Source of the DNA: a virus
Direction: 5' to 3' (one strand)
Virus record (IMG/VR): IMGVR_UViG_3300007960_004792
Span: 1-46,529 of that record
Length of the DNA: 46,529 bases
Shown: positions 8,100 to 19,400 of the stretch, in pieces
Numbering within the stretch: position 1 is the first letter of the stretch
Layout: each line of letters starts with the position of its first letter
Program-made: the position numbers and the translations under genes
The notes under the pieces: generated by a model
Database searches by the model: none
Told to the model about the DNA's origin: nothing
The model's input: the letters and a program-made list of their open reading frames with translations, nothing else

Positions 8100-9574
8100 T
8101 GGCAATTCTCGGTGTTGAAATATCAGATCTAGCAAAACAAGACAGAATCACAGAAGGGCTGGGATCAATAACTGCTGATCAGTTGGGCACAGTTATGGCC
8201 CAACAATCAAAGTCTGTTGCAAGTGCTAACAGTTTAACCGTTGATGAAATGACTAACAGAATTGTTTCACAAACCGGAAGCACAGCAGAAAGTGTTCTTG
8301 GAGCCGGAGTAGGTAAGTACGGAATTTCAGCACAGGCGCTTGAAGATAACAATTATATTAAACCAGGAACAGTAGAACGTTTTCTTGATGATCCTGCCCA
8401 ACTCGAAACAGTTTTAAATAGCCCAAATGTTTGGACAGGCAAGGAAGGAATTACCGCGGTAGACACGCTATTAAGTAATGGATCACTGCAAAGTACAGTA
8501 CAAACAGATATAATGAGTAATTCATTGTCTGGGTTAAAGTCAACTGGCACGATTACAGGATTTGAAGATGCAGACATCGTAGCAGGCGTTACAAACGTAG
8601 CGTCTAAATTTGGTGTAGGTGCTGCTAATGATTGGATTTCAGGTAATGTGCCAGGACCACTGCAAGGTGCAGCAATGGATTTAACCGGCCGTGGTGGACA
8701 ATATGCGATTGATTTTGTTGATACTAAACTACTGCCAAGCCTTGGAGACAGCAGCATAGTTAGCAACGGTATCAATGGAATAGTAGGCGGTACCGGAGAT
8801 GTATTAGGAAACGTAGCAGGCGACATCGGAGATTTTACTGGTGGGTTAACAGATACAGTTGGTTTAGGTGATGTTAGTTTTGGAGATATTGGATTTGGTG
8901 ACATAACTGGTAGTCTTGGTGATTTTGCGGGCGGTTTTGGTAATGCGTTAGGGCAGTTTGGATCGGACCTGGGTAGTTTTGTTACTGGGGGTGCTGGAGA
9001 ATTACTAGGGCAAATTACAGGTGGGTTTGCAGATCTTGGCGGCGAAATCTTTGGCGACTTAACAGGGAGTTTAACAGGCAGTCTAGGCGATCTGGCAGGA
9101 AGTATCGGAGGAATCAGTGCGATTAGTGATGTTGCTGGAAATTTAATTGGCGGCGTTGGTGGTGCAATCGGCGGTGCTCTTGGAAATGTTTTTGGTAGCC
9201 TGTTAGGTGGAATTGGTGGCTTGTTTGGTGGAGGTAGTTCCGGACCTGTAACTATTACACCACCGGCAGTAACACAAACCGTTCAACGATCGGGTATTGA
9301 TAATGTAGTAACAAATTTAATTGGCAATCCCAAGGTACCATCACCAAATTACACAGGCATTGTGCAAGCAAGTAACTTCCAGTTACCATCGTTAAGTGGG
9401 ATAACAGATACATTTAGTAATGCGGTAGCCAGCGATCAACCGATTGAAGTTTGTTCATGTTCTGATCCAACATTAATTGGCCCAACACAGGCAGAATGTG
9501 AGGCTGCTGGTGGTAAATGGACTTGTTATACAGTAAATAATAAAGGAACCGGTGCTTCCGGTACATGGATATAA
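8099..9574 (+). CDS. Glycine-rich virion protein of unknown function, following the spike gene
   Basis: 491 residues from an ATG that shares its A with the gp5-like stop codon, indicating translational coupling. The first ~200 residues have ordinary composition. Residues about 210-380 are strongly Gly-rich with repeating GDxxG, GGxxG and LGxxxG units (for example GDVSFGDIGFGDITGSLGDF) and hydrophobic residues at regular steps, as in Gly-rich beta or polyproline-II-like structures. The last ~50 residues contain a compact cysteine motif (VCSCSD, then AECEAAGGKWTC) that could form disulfides or bind a metal. I do not recognise a named T4 homologue. Its position between the spike and gp25 suggests a spike-tip, hub or fibre-associated part. 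Confidence 0.6.
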   Translation: MAILGVEISDLAKQDRITEGLGSITADQLGTVMAQQSKSVASANSLTVDEMTNRIVSQTGSTAESVLGAGVGKYGISAQALEDNNYIKPGTVERFLDDPAQLETVLNSPNVWTGKEGITAVDTLLSNGSLQSTVQTDIMSNSLSGLKSTGTITGFEDADIVAGVTNVASKFGVGAANDWISGNVPGPLQGAAMDLTGRGGQYAIDFVDTKLLPSLGDSSIVSNGINGIVGGTGDVLGNVAGDIGDFTGGLTDTVGLGDVSFGDIGFGDITGSLGDFAGGFGNALGQFGSDLGSFVTGGAGELLGQITGGFADLGGEIFGDLTGSLTGSLGDLAGSIGGISAISDVAGNLIGGVGGAIGGALGNVFGSLLGGIGGLFGGGSSGPVTITPPAVTQTVQRSGIDNVVTNLIGNPKVPSPNYTGIVQASNFQLPSLSGITDTFSNAVASDQPIEVCSCSDPTLIGPTQAECEAAGGKWTCYTVNNKGTGASGTWI

Positions 9575-9579
9575 ACATT

Positions 9580-9954
9580 ATGGCACGTTTTAAAGGGTTT
9601 AGTACAATAGACAAATATAAAAAGTTTACATTAACTGATAGCGAGTTAATTAAACGAGACCTACTTAATGCACTCTCGATTCGCGAAGGCGAGTTGCCTG
9701 GACGCCCAGCATTTGGTACACGTTTATGGAATTTTATTTTTGAACCAAACACACCAGATATTGTACGACAAATAACGGCAGAACTTGAACGCACAACAAA
9801 TTATGATCCACGGATCAGCATTGATGATATAATTGTTACTACTGATCCAAGCGGTGTGATATTAGAACTGGTAGTGACATTCGTTTCTGGTTTAGATCCA
9901 GAAGTACTTCAAATTAAATTTGACGAAGAATCACAAACAGCATCTTTTGTATAA
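9580..9954 (+). CDS. 25: Baseplate wedge protein gp25
   Basis: 124 residues from the ATG at 9580 (MARFKGFST). An in-frame ATG at 9565 would overlap the previous gene and is less likely. The family signature is clear: DLLNALSIREGELPGRPAFG, then TRLWNFIFEPNT, matching the gp25/P2-W pattern of an R-x-GE-P---FG---L core that forms the trifurcation joint with gp6 in T4-type baseplates. Length is close to T4 gp25 (132 residues). It closes the first late operon, and the promoter for gp6 begins three bases after its stop. Confidence 0.9.
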   Translation: MARFKGFSTIDKYKKFTLTDSELIKRDLLNALSIREGELPGRPAFGTRLWNFIFEPNTPDIVRQITAELERTTNYDPRISIDDIIVTTDPSGVILELVVTFVSGLDPEVLQIKFDEESQTASFV

Positions 9955-9956
9955 AC

Positions 9957-9984
9957 TACGCAGTTTATAACTACCATAAATAAT
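9957..9984 (+). promoter_or_regulatory. Late promoter with conserved upstream box, before gp6
   Basis: TACGCAGTTTAT (9957-9968), five spacer bases, then CCATAAATAAT (9974-9984). It matches the element at 387-414 at every base except the spacer. It sits in the 57-base gap between the gp25 stop and the gp6 ATG, so it should drive gp6 and the 15-kb gene. Confidence 0.75.
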
Positions 9985-10011
9985 ACGATTATAAAATAAG
10001 AGTATTATACC

Positions 10012-13000
10012 ATGGCCACAACTTCACGTCAAACTACTATTTTTGGTATCGAAGACTGGAAAAGAATCTATCAGACTTATCGAGAAGCAGATTTTCAAAG
10101 TTATAACTTTGAAACATTACGTAAAAGTTTTGTGGATTATCTGCGTCAATACTATCCAGAATCATTTAATGATTTTGTAGAATCATCAGAATTTGTAGCT
10201 ATGCTTGACTTAATGGCGTTTATGGGCCAGAGTCTTTCATTCCGTGTTGATTTAAATAGTCGCGAAAACTTCCTAGACACAGCAGAGCGCCGTGATAGCG
10301 TTGTTAATCTAGCAAAACTAGTTGGATATACACCAAAGCGTAACCAAGCAGCTCGTGGTTATCTGAAAGTAACCGCAGTTAGCACAACAGAATCTGTGCT
10401 AGATTACAATCGTAATAGCCTAGCAAATGTTACTGTTAAATGGAACGATCGCACTAACCCAGATTGGCAAGAACAATTTAAAACAATTATCAATGCCATT
10501 TTAATTGACAGCCAAACCGTAGGCAATCCAGGCAATGCACAAAACATTCTGGGCGTAAACACTAGCGAATACACAATCAACTTGGCACCAAATTTATTAC
10601 CAGTTATTCCGTTTACTGCTCAGGTTGATGGTGTTAACATGTCGTTTGAGGCAGTGAGTGGAACAAGCGTTGATAAAACCTATATCTATGAAGCAATTCC
10701 GAGACCAGGTGGTGATTTTAATTTATTATATCGTAATGATGGGTTAGGTTTCGGTAGCACAGAAACCGGATACTTCTTTTATTTTAAACAAGGTTCTTTG
10801 GAAACCCGTGAATTTAGTTTACCAGAACGTATCGCTAATCGCACGGTTGATATTAACATTGAAGGCACCAATAACAACGATGTGTGGCTATACAAAATTA
10901 ATAGTTCAACTGGTGCAATTACTGAGCAATGGACACAAGTTGAGAACATTTATGGCAGCAGTTCCCAAGAGGAAGGTGCGAGCAGAAAGTTATTTTCAGT
11001 ATCAAGTCGTGCCAATGATCAAATTACTATGAACTTCGGTGATGGTGTTTTCTCAGAAATTCCAGTTGGCACATTCCGTAGTTACACCCGAAGCTCTAAC
11101 GGTCTTGAATATGTTATAAATCCTAACGAAATGCAAAACATTGACATTAGTGTCACATATGTTAGTCGTCGTGGACGTTTAGAAACTGCAACATTTACAC
11201 TTGGGTTACAAAACAACATAAGCAACAGTCGTGCAAGAGAAACTATTGCTGATATTAAACGCAGAGCACCTGCTCGTTATTATACACAAAATAGAATGGT
11301 AAATGGAGAAGATTACAATAACTTCCCATATACACAGTTCAGTTCTATTATTAAATCAAAAGCAGTTAACCGCAGTAACATTGGTGCAAGCAGATATCTT
11401 GATTTGGTTGATCCAACTGGAAAATATTCCAGCATCAATGCGTTTGGTGGTGACGGTTTATTTTATGAAGAATTTTCAGAAGCGGCATTTGGATTCACAT
11501 TTGTTGATAAAAATGATATTGAAAATGTTATTCGCAATCAGGTAGAACCAGTACTTGCTGGTAGACAAATGCTTCACTTTTATTATAACCAGTATAATCG
11601 CAAGAACTTAGAAATATTTGGTATGAACTGGAACCGCAGTACAAGCCTAATTAATGAAACTACTGGTTATTTCTATGATGCAGATGAAACACCAATTTCC
11701 ATTGGTAGCACAGTTGGCGATGATCGCCAATTTGTTGATCAGAATTGTTTGATTAAATTTGTGGCTCCAACAGGGCAATACTTTGATCGCAATAACAGAT
11801 TGCAAACAGGCACCCCAACAGGCCCAGGACAAAGAACATATCTGTGGGCAAGTGTTAAAGTATTGTCAGGTGATGGCACAAACAGTGGTGCCGGTAATGA
11901 TGCTAACGGTCTTGGTCCAGTGACAATTAACAATTATGTACCAACCGGTGCAATTGCTGATGAAGTGATTCCAGTATTCAACACAGACCTGCCTACTGCA
12001 CTGGAACAGAGCTTGTTAGCACAAATTGAATTATATAGAGATTTTGGTTTAGGTTACAACAATGCAACTGGTGAATGGTATATTATTAGTGCTAACAATT
12101 TAGATCAAACTAGTGCGTTTGCATTGACTAACGCAGGTGATACATCAAATTTAAATCTGGATTCCAGTTGGTTAGTTAAGTTTATTAGCACTGGCACGAC
12201 TTACACAGTCACAAGTCGTACACTGAACTACTATTTCTCAAGTGTAGCAGAAACACGTTTCTTTTACGAAAATAACCAAAAGATTTACGATCCTAAGACT
12301 GGCAAAACCGTAAACGATTATATAATGGTTTTAAAAACTAACAGTCAACCAGATAGCAATAGTCCATTGGTTGGAGAAGTGCGTCTTGACATCATCGGTC
12401 AAACTGTTGAAACAGACGGATTTGTTAATGATTTCAATGTTGAAATTAGCTTTGCGGATACTGATGATGATGGTGTTCCAGACGATCCAGATTTTTTCAA
12501 CACACTGGTTGCACCAGACGTGAATGCCAACAATAAGCTAGTCTTTTTTGAACAAACAGTTGATTTTGATAATTTAGAGCGTTATCTGCCATTAGCGACA
12601 TCAGTTGTTAATACAATTTATGGATCGCAGGACGAAATTGAATTAGTTAAGGCAGAATATAGCAGTGGTCAGGTTTTTTATGCGTATAATGAAGATAAAT
12701 TCTTTGTTCTAACTGTTAGTAATAATGTGCGTACTATTGCAGAAGATACAGGCTATATTTCTAAGATTGGGCGTGGTGATATTCAATTCCAATACAAACA
12801 TAACAGTCCCGAAACAAGGCGCATTAATCCTGGATCAACAAATATTATTGACTTGTATTTGGTTACTGCTGATTATTATACTGCATATCAGCGTTATATT
12901 CAAGATACAACAGCCACAGTTGCAGAACCTGCACAACCAACCACAGACGAATTAACTACATTATATGAATCTCTAAACAATTATAAAATGGTTAGTGATA

Positions 13001-13413
13001 ACATGATTTTTAATAGTGTTGAATTTAAACCGCTATTTGGTAGCAAAGCAGAAACAGCGTTACAAGCATACATCAAAGTAGTTAAACTTGAGAATACAGT
13101 GGTAAGTAATTCAGAAATTAAAAGTCGTGTAATTGAAACAATTAATACATTTTTTAATGTTGATAATTGGGACTTTGGTGAAACTTTTTATTTTTCGGAG
13201 TTAGCAGCCTACATTCACGAAGAGCTCGGTGGAATAATTGGTAGTGTAATCCTATTACCAAAAGATCCAAGTAAGAGTTTTGGCGATTTATACGAAATTG
13301 GTTGTGATGCTAACGAAATTTTTGTTAGCGCCGCAACAGTAAATGACATTCAAATTGTTGATAGTTTAACAGCAAGCCAACTAAGATTAACAAACACTAG
13401 TGGAGTAGTATAA
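10012..13413 (+). CDS. 6: Baseplate wedge protein gp6, enlarged
   Basis: 1133 residues from the ATG at 10012, with TAAGAG at 9997-10002 upstream. The N terminus shows the gp6/P2-J-family start: TLRKSFVDYLRQYYPESFND, FVESSEFVAMLDLMAFMGQ, SLSFRVDLNSRENFLDTAER, then the VNLAKLVGYTPK segment. Later parts typical of baseplate J-like proteins follow, including FGDGVFSEIPVGTFRSYTR and a C-terminal ETINTFFNVDNWDFGETFYF. T4 gp6 is 660 residues, so about 450 residues are inserted, mostly between 520 and 980. The insert holds ADTDDDGVPDDPDFF near residue 816, an acidic loop like thrombospondin type 3 or dockerin calcium sites. gp6 dimers form the ring around the hub, so inserts would face outward. Confident call. 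Confidence 0.85.
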   Translation: MATTSRQTTIFGIEDWKRIYQTYREADFQSYNFETLRKSFVDYLRQYYPESFNDFVESSEFVAMLDLMAFMGQSLSFRVDLNSRENFLDTAERRDSVVNLAKLVGYTPKRNQAARGYLKVTAVSTTESVLDYNRNSLANVTVKWNDRTNPDWQEQFKTIINAILIDSQTVGNPGNAQNILGVNTSEYTINLAPNLLPVIPFTAQVDGVNMSFEAVSGTSVDKTYIYEAIPRPGGDFNLLYRNDGLGFGSTETGYFFYFKQGSLETREFSLPERIANRTVDINIEGTNNNDVWLYKINSSTGAITEQWTQVENIYGSSSQEEGASRKLFSVSSRANDQITMNFGDGVFSEIPVGTFRSYTRSSNGLEYVINPNEMQNIDISVTYVSRRGRLETATFTLGLQNNISNSRARETIADIKRRAPARYYTQNRMVNGEDYNNFPYTQFSSIIKSKAVNRSNIGASRYLDLVDPTGKYSSINAFGGDGLFYEEFSEAAFGFTFVDKNDIENVIRNQVEPVLAGRQMLHFYYNQYNRKNLEIFGMNWNRSTSLINETTGYFYDADETPISIGSTVGDDRQFVDQNCLIKFVAPTGQYFDRNNRLQTGTPTGPGQRTYLWASVKVLSGDGTNSGAGNDANGLGPVTINNYVPTGAIADEVIPVFNTDLPTALEQSLLAQIELYRDFGLGYNNATGEWYIISANNLDQTSAFALTNAGDTSNLNLDSSWLVKFISTGTTYTVTSRTLNYYFSSVAETRFFYENNQKIYDPKTGKTVNDYIMVLKTNSQPDSNSPLVGEVRLDIIGQTVETDGFVNDFNVEISFADTDDDGVPDDPDFFNTLVAPDVNANNKLVFFEQTVDFDNLERYLPLATSVVNTIYGSQDEIELVKAEYSSGQVFYAYNEDKFFVLTVSNNVRTIAEDTGYISKIGRGDIQFQYKHNSPETRRINPGSTNIIDLYLVTADYYTAYQRYIQDTTATVAEPAQPTTDELTTLYESLNNYKMVSDNMIFNSVEFKPLFGSKAETALQAYIKVVKLENTVVSNSEIKSRVIETINTFFNVDNWDFGETFYFSELAAYIHEELGGIIGSVILLPKDPSKSFGDLYEIGCDANEIFVSAATVNDIQIVDSLTASQLRLTNTSGVV

Positions 13414-13416
13414 TAA

Positions 13417-16400
13417 ATGGCACGTATTCGTTCAGTTGATTTTTTACCTGAAATTTTTAGAACAGACGTCAATCGTGAGTTCTTAAGCGCAACTCTAGAT
13501 CAGTTGACACAACAACCTAAACTGAAAAGAACTCAGGGTTATATCGGTCGTCGTTTTGGCCCAGGAGTAACGTCAGGAAATGGATATCTATTAGAATCAT
13601 CTACCATACGTTCCAATTATCAACTTGAACCAGGTGTTGTTTTTACTGATGATGATAACAAAGTTACAGATGCAATCACATACCCTGGTATCATCGATTC
13701 ACTTGCAGTTAAAGGTGCAAATGTAACAAGACATGACAGATTGTTTTCTAGTGAAACATACTCGTGGGATCCACTAATTGATTTTGATAAATTTATCAAT
13801 TATGGGCAATATTATTGGTTACCAGAAGGCCCGGATGCCGTTGATGTGCGTGCAACCACAATAGCTGTGGTTGACGATTTTGATGTCACTACAGTCGACG
13901 GTTCATATAATCTAAGCGATATTGCTGGTGATAACCCAACATTAACATTAGTTCGCGGAGGCACGTATACCTTTAATGTAAATCAAGAATCAAGTTTTTG
14001 GATTCAAAGCGAGGCTGGTGTAGACGGAACATTAAACTATTCTCCAAACATCAGCAGCCGCAGTGTGTTGGGTGTTGTTAATAATGGCGAGGACGTGGGT
14101 GCAGTTATCTTTAATGTGCCTAATGCAGATGCGCAACAATTTTATTATGATTTAACTGACCGATCAGATGTTGATTTAGCAACAATGGCTAAATTTAATT
14201 CGATTGATAGACAACTTGTTGAAAACGTCACAATTGATGGTATCAGTGATCTCGAAGGACGTACTCTAGTATTTCTAAACACACAAGAAGGTGATAGCGA
14301 GGATCTTGGATGGGTGCGTGAAGCAATGTTTGATCCAATTTCTCCAGAATTTGGGATTGAAACCACAATTGATAGCCGTGGCGATCGTTACAGTCTTTAC
14401 AGAATTCAATATGTAAGACCAGATGGCAGTACTGATGACGGTGCATTTATAAATCTGGTAAAAATTGACGACATTACATCTATTCAAGAAAAGTTTACTA
14501 TTCGTTATGGTGCAACATATAGTAATAGAACATTTTTTAAGAATTCTAGTGGATTTTTTGAAGAAGTACCATTATTAACCGCAGCCAATGATGTTTTATA
14601 TTACCAAGACGGCACTACAGCAAACAAATTTGGTGTCATTAAACTTGTTGATCAGGAAGGATCAGAACAACTGTACGTTGATGATGATATTATAGGAAAA
14701 ACAGAGTATACGTCACCGAATGGTGTTATATTTACAAATGGATTAAGAGTTAAGTTTCAGGGAACAACTGACCCATCAACATATAGCGGAAACGAATACT
14801 ATGTTGATGGGGTTGGCAGTTCTATTGTTTTAGTTCCTGTTACCGATTTAGTAACACCAGACTTATATGTTAATAATGTTTCTGGTGAAAATAATGCACC
14901 ACAAGATTTAGATTATCTAACAATTAACCGTTCCAGCTCAGATTTGAATCCATGGACACGAAGCAATCGTTGGTTTCATATTGATGTCATTAATGCAACT
15001 GCTGAGTATAATAATACCGTTGTTAGTTTAGACAATGCCTATAGAGCAAAACGTCCTATTATTGAGTTTAATGCTGGTACAAGATTATACAATTTTGGTA
15101 CAGAATCAACTGCACCAATCAATGTCATTGATTTCACAGAAACTGATGCACTATCAAATGTACATGGTAGTTCAGGTTATTCAGTTGATGGATATACATT
15201 GACCAACGGTTCAAGAGTTATTTTTGCGGCTGACACTGACCCAGAAGTAAAAAATAAAATTTATACTGTACAGATTGTTGATCCAGATGATGATTCTACA
15301 GCATATGGAGAAATTATAAATCTCTATCCAGCGGATGATGCACAAATACTTGCAGATCAAGTTGTTTTCTGTTCCAGTGGAAATACACAAATCGGAAAAC
15401 ATTTTACATTTGACGGATCTGGTTGGTCAGCATCGCAAGAAAAGACATCAGTAAACCAAGCACCATTGTTTGATATTTTTGATAGCAATGGATATAGTTA
15501 TGGTGATACATCAGTATACCCAAGCACTACATTTACAGGATCAAAGTTGTTTTCATATAAACCTGGATCTAGTTCCACTGTAGATACAGTTCTGGGATTT
15601 AGTTTATCCTATCTAAACATTGATAATATTGGTGACATTGTGTTTGATAATAACCAATATACTGATAGTTTTGTTTACGTAATTGATTCAGCTAGTGTTA
15701 ATGGAGAAACCAAGAACGGCTTTGCAAGAAAATACACAACACGAACTGCATACACCAATGAGATCGGATGGACGCCAAGTGCTGAGAGAAACTGGTCTAG
15801 ACAGGTCTTTACTTATGAGTATAACGGATCACCACTATCTTTGGATGTTCTGCCTAGAACAGATTTATCAATACCTGCTATCAAGATCTATGTTAATAAT
15901 AAGTTTGTAAATCCAACTTCATATAACACAAACATTTACAACAATCAAACATTTGTTGTATTCAATGATAATACTGTCAGTGTTGGTGATCTGATACAGG
16001 TAAAAATTATAAGTGAGTCAGCAAGCACAGTGGCTTATTACGAAGTTCCTAGTAACTTGGAAAGCAATATCTTTAATGAAAATCCAGCAACGTTTACACT
16101 TGGTACTGTTAGAAATCACTTTAATCGTTTAGTTGAAAACATTGATGGGTTTATTGGGGAAATCAATGGTGCAAACAATCTACGTGACAAAGGAAATGTA
16201 CCAGCATATGGTGATGTGATTGTACAACATTCTGCACCTGTTGCGCCAGCAGCGTTCTTTCTACGTAAGTCAGAGTATGACTTCTTCAATGCACTTGATT
16301 ATAATGCAAAACAGTATGAAAAGTTTAAGAATCAGATTCTTAACTGGATAGAACAAAATGATACTTATGGGTTAACTACGCATCAAATTCTTGATGCAGC

Positions 16401-19400
16401 ACTAGCGGCCATTAATCATGGTAAATCAAGCAATAGTGCCTACTATTGGAGCGATATGCTACCGTTTGGGGGCGATTATACTGAGATTGAGTACACGGTG
16501 TCCGTTATTAGCACTGAAAACTATTCAATTAACAATGTTTATGATTTTTCAAACGCTAATAGTTTTGGATTGTTGGTATATCACAATGATACCATTCTGC
16601 TCAAAGACACTGATTATACTGTTGCAACTGATGGGCCACGTATTACATTATTAATAACGCCGTCAATTGGTGATACAATTACGATCAGAGAATATGCATC
16701 CACTTATGGTAGCTATGTTCCGGAAACACCAACTAAATTGGGTTTGTTCCCTCGCTTTGATCCAGAAATTTATGAGGATGACACTTATGTGACTCCTCGT
16801 AATGTAATTCAAGGTCATGATGGATCTATTACGATTGCATTTGGTGATGTTCGAGATGATGTTCTGTTAGAATTTGAACGTAGAATTTATAATAACCTCA
16901 AAAGTTTAGACAGCGGAGATGTCCCGCTAACAGTTAGTGATGTTATTCCAGGTAAATTCCGTGAAACTGACTACACAGATACGGAAATAACAGAAATACT
17001 TTCGGAAAGTCTACTAAATTGGGTAGGCTGGCACAAACTTGATTATAAGACACAAAGTTATGATGCCACAAATGAATTTACTTGGAATTACAGCACTGCA
17101 ACCAGCCGATTAGATGGTAGCCTACTGAAAGGTGGATGGCGAGGAATTTATAAGCATTATTACGATACAGATCGTCCTCATACTCATCCTTGGGAAATGT
17201 TGGGTATAACAGATGAACCCACTTGGTGGGAAGATCGTTATGGTCCGGCACCATGGACTTCTGGTAACCTGGTAATGTGGGAAGATCTAGAAGCTGGATT
17301 TATTAATGAACCTGGCAATCAACGATACGATTCACGATTTGTGCGTCCTGGTTTAACCACTATTATTCCAGTTGATTCTGAAGGTAATCTTCAGCATCCA
17401 ATGGAAACACTGGTAGCGAATTTTAATCAAACCGATTTAAGAAAAAGTTGGATTGCTGGTGACATTGGCCCAGTCGAATCAGCATGGAGACGCTCGAGCA
17501 ATTGGCCGTTTGCTGTACAAAAATTACTTGCATTGACTAAACCAGCAGAATATTTCTCGTTAATGATTGACTGCGACAGATACAAATATAGTGATTCTGT
17601 TTTACAGTATGTTTATGATCGCCGTCAACGGTTAGATACACGTACCGTGGAGATTTTTGATGAGGCGAATCCAAAGCATAGTTATATTAATTGGATTGTG
17701 GAACATAATAGAAATATCGGAATTGAAACATCAGTAGCATTAGGCAATTATCTATCTAATATTGATGTTCGTTTGTGTTATCGTGTAGCTGGTTTTACTG
17801 ATAAAAAATATTTAAAAGTTTTCACAGACAAATCTAGTCCAGATAGTTCTAACACTAGCTTACTGATTCCAGATGAAAGTTATAGTGTTTTATTATACAA
17901 AAACCAACCATTTGGTGATCTACAATACTCGGGTGTAATGGTTCAAAAAACAGATGGTGGATATGCTGTGTATGGTAATAGCCAAACTGAAGCATACTTT
18001 AGAATCTTACAAAGTAACACTGGTGGAGATTACGAAACAATCAATTTTGGATCCAACAGATACAGATTACCTCGTAGTTTCACCAATCGTGTAGTTCGTG
18101 TTCCTTATGGGTATACATTCACCAATATTAATAGTGTCATTGACTTTCTTGCAAGTTATGGAGAGTTTTTAAAGAGTTCTGGGTTGGTATTTGAAGATAT
18201 TGAAAATAATTACACTCTTGATTGGGGTCAGATGTCTAATGAATTCTTGTATTGGGCGAACCAAAGCTGGGGTACAGGCAGTTTAATAAACTTAAATCCG
18301 GCTGCCAATCAATTACAATATCAACGTGCTCGCGCTGTTGTTGATGATTTGGGAAATTTAGCAATTAATGAACAACCATTAGATCAAAATCGCCAACCAC
18401 TGCTGAAAAAAGATTATGCAATTACACGCCTGGATAATAATTTTAAAATAACTTCTCTTGCGGCCGATAAAGGAATCAGCTATTTGCGCATACGTGCTAC
18501 TGCTTACGAACATTTATTGGTTTTTGATAATGTTAGCATTTTCAATGATTTAATGTACCAACCAGTAACAGGGTTACGTCAACAGCGTTTGCGTATTGAC
18601 GGTTATAAAACATTTGAATGGACTGGTCAGCTTGATGCACAAGGTTTTATTCTTAACCAAGATAATGTGGCAACATGGAATGCAAACCAAAATTACAATA
18701 AAGGTGACATTGTCAAATATAAGAATGCATACTGGACAGCAGCCATTAAAATTCAACCAAGCGAGGAGTTTGATTTTGATGAATGGACTAAAGTAGACTA
18801 TGATAGCTTTAGTAAAGGATTATTACCAAACATTAGTAATAAATCAGATCAGATGCGCAATTATTATAATAATTCGGTTGCTAATTTAGAATCTGATGCT
18901 GATTTACTTGGATTAGGACTGACAGGTTTCCGTACAAGAGATTATTTAGAATCTCTAAATTTAGATGATATAAGTCAGGTACAGGTATACGGAAACCTGA
19001 TCAGACAAAAAGGAACACCAGCAAATGCCAAACTATTCCAAGGCGTTGAATTTGACAAAGAGCAAGCTGAATATGACATTTACGAAAACTGGGCTATTAA
19101 ACGTGCGACATATGGTGCGAATGACAATAAACGTTTTGTAGAGGTTGCTCTTGATAATGAATCTCTGCGTTCGAATCCAAGTACAATCGAAATTGGATTA
19201 CTTGACGCAGAATCAGATGCAGATCAATTTATCTTTGTAAATGACATCTATAAACAAAGCATTAAGAATACAACAACAAATATCTTACCCGAGTTAACAG
19301 AAAGTTTAACAGACATTGGTCTTCCAACCGCAGGTTTTGTTAATTCTGATGATGTTGACATCACACTTTTTGATCTTTCAGATTTAACATCCATAAACAC

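Noticed and set aside
8353-8904. A 183-residue reverse-strand frame opposite the glycine-rich protein gene
   Set aside because: It is Pro/Ser-rich because it mirrors Gly/Thr codons of the forward gene; it has no ribosome-binding site and lies wholly inside a well-supported gene.
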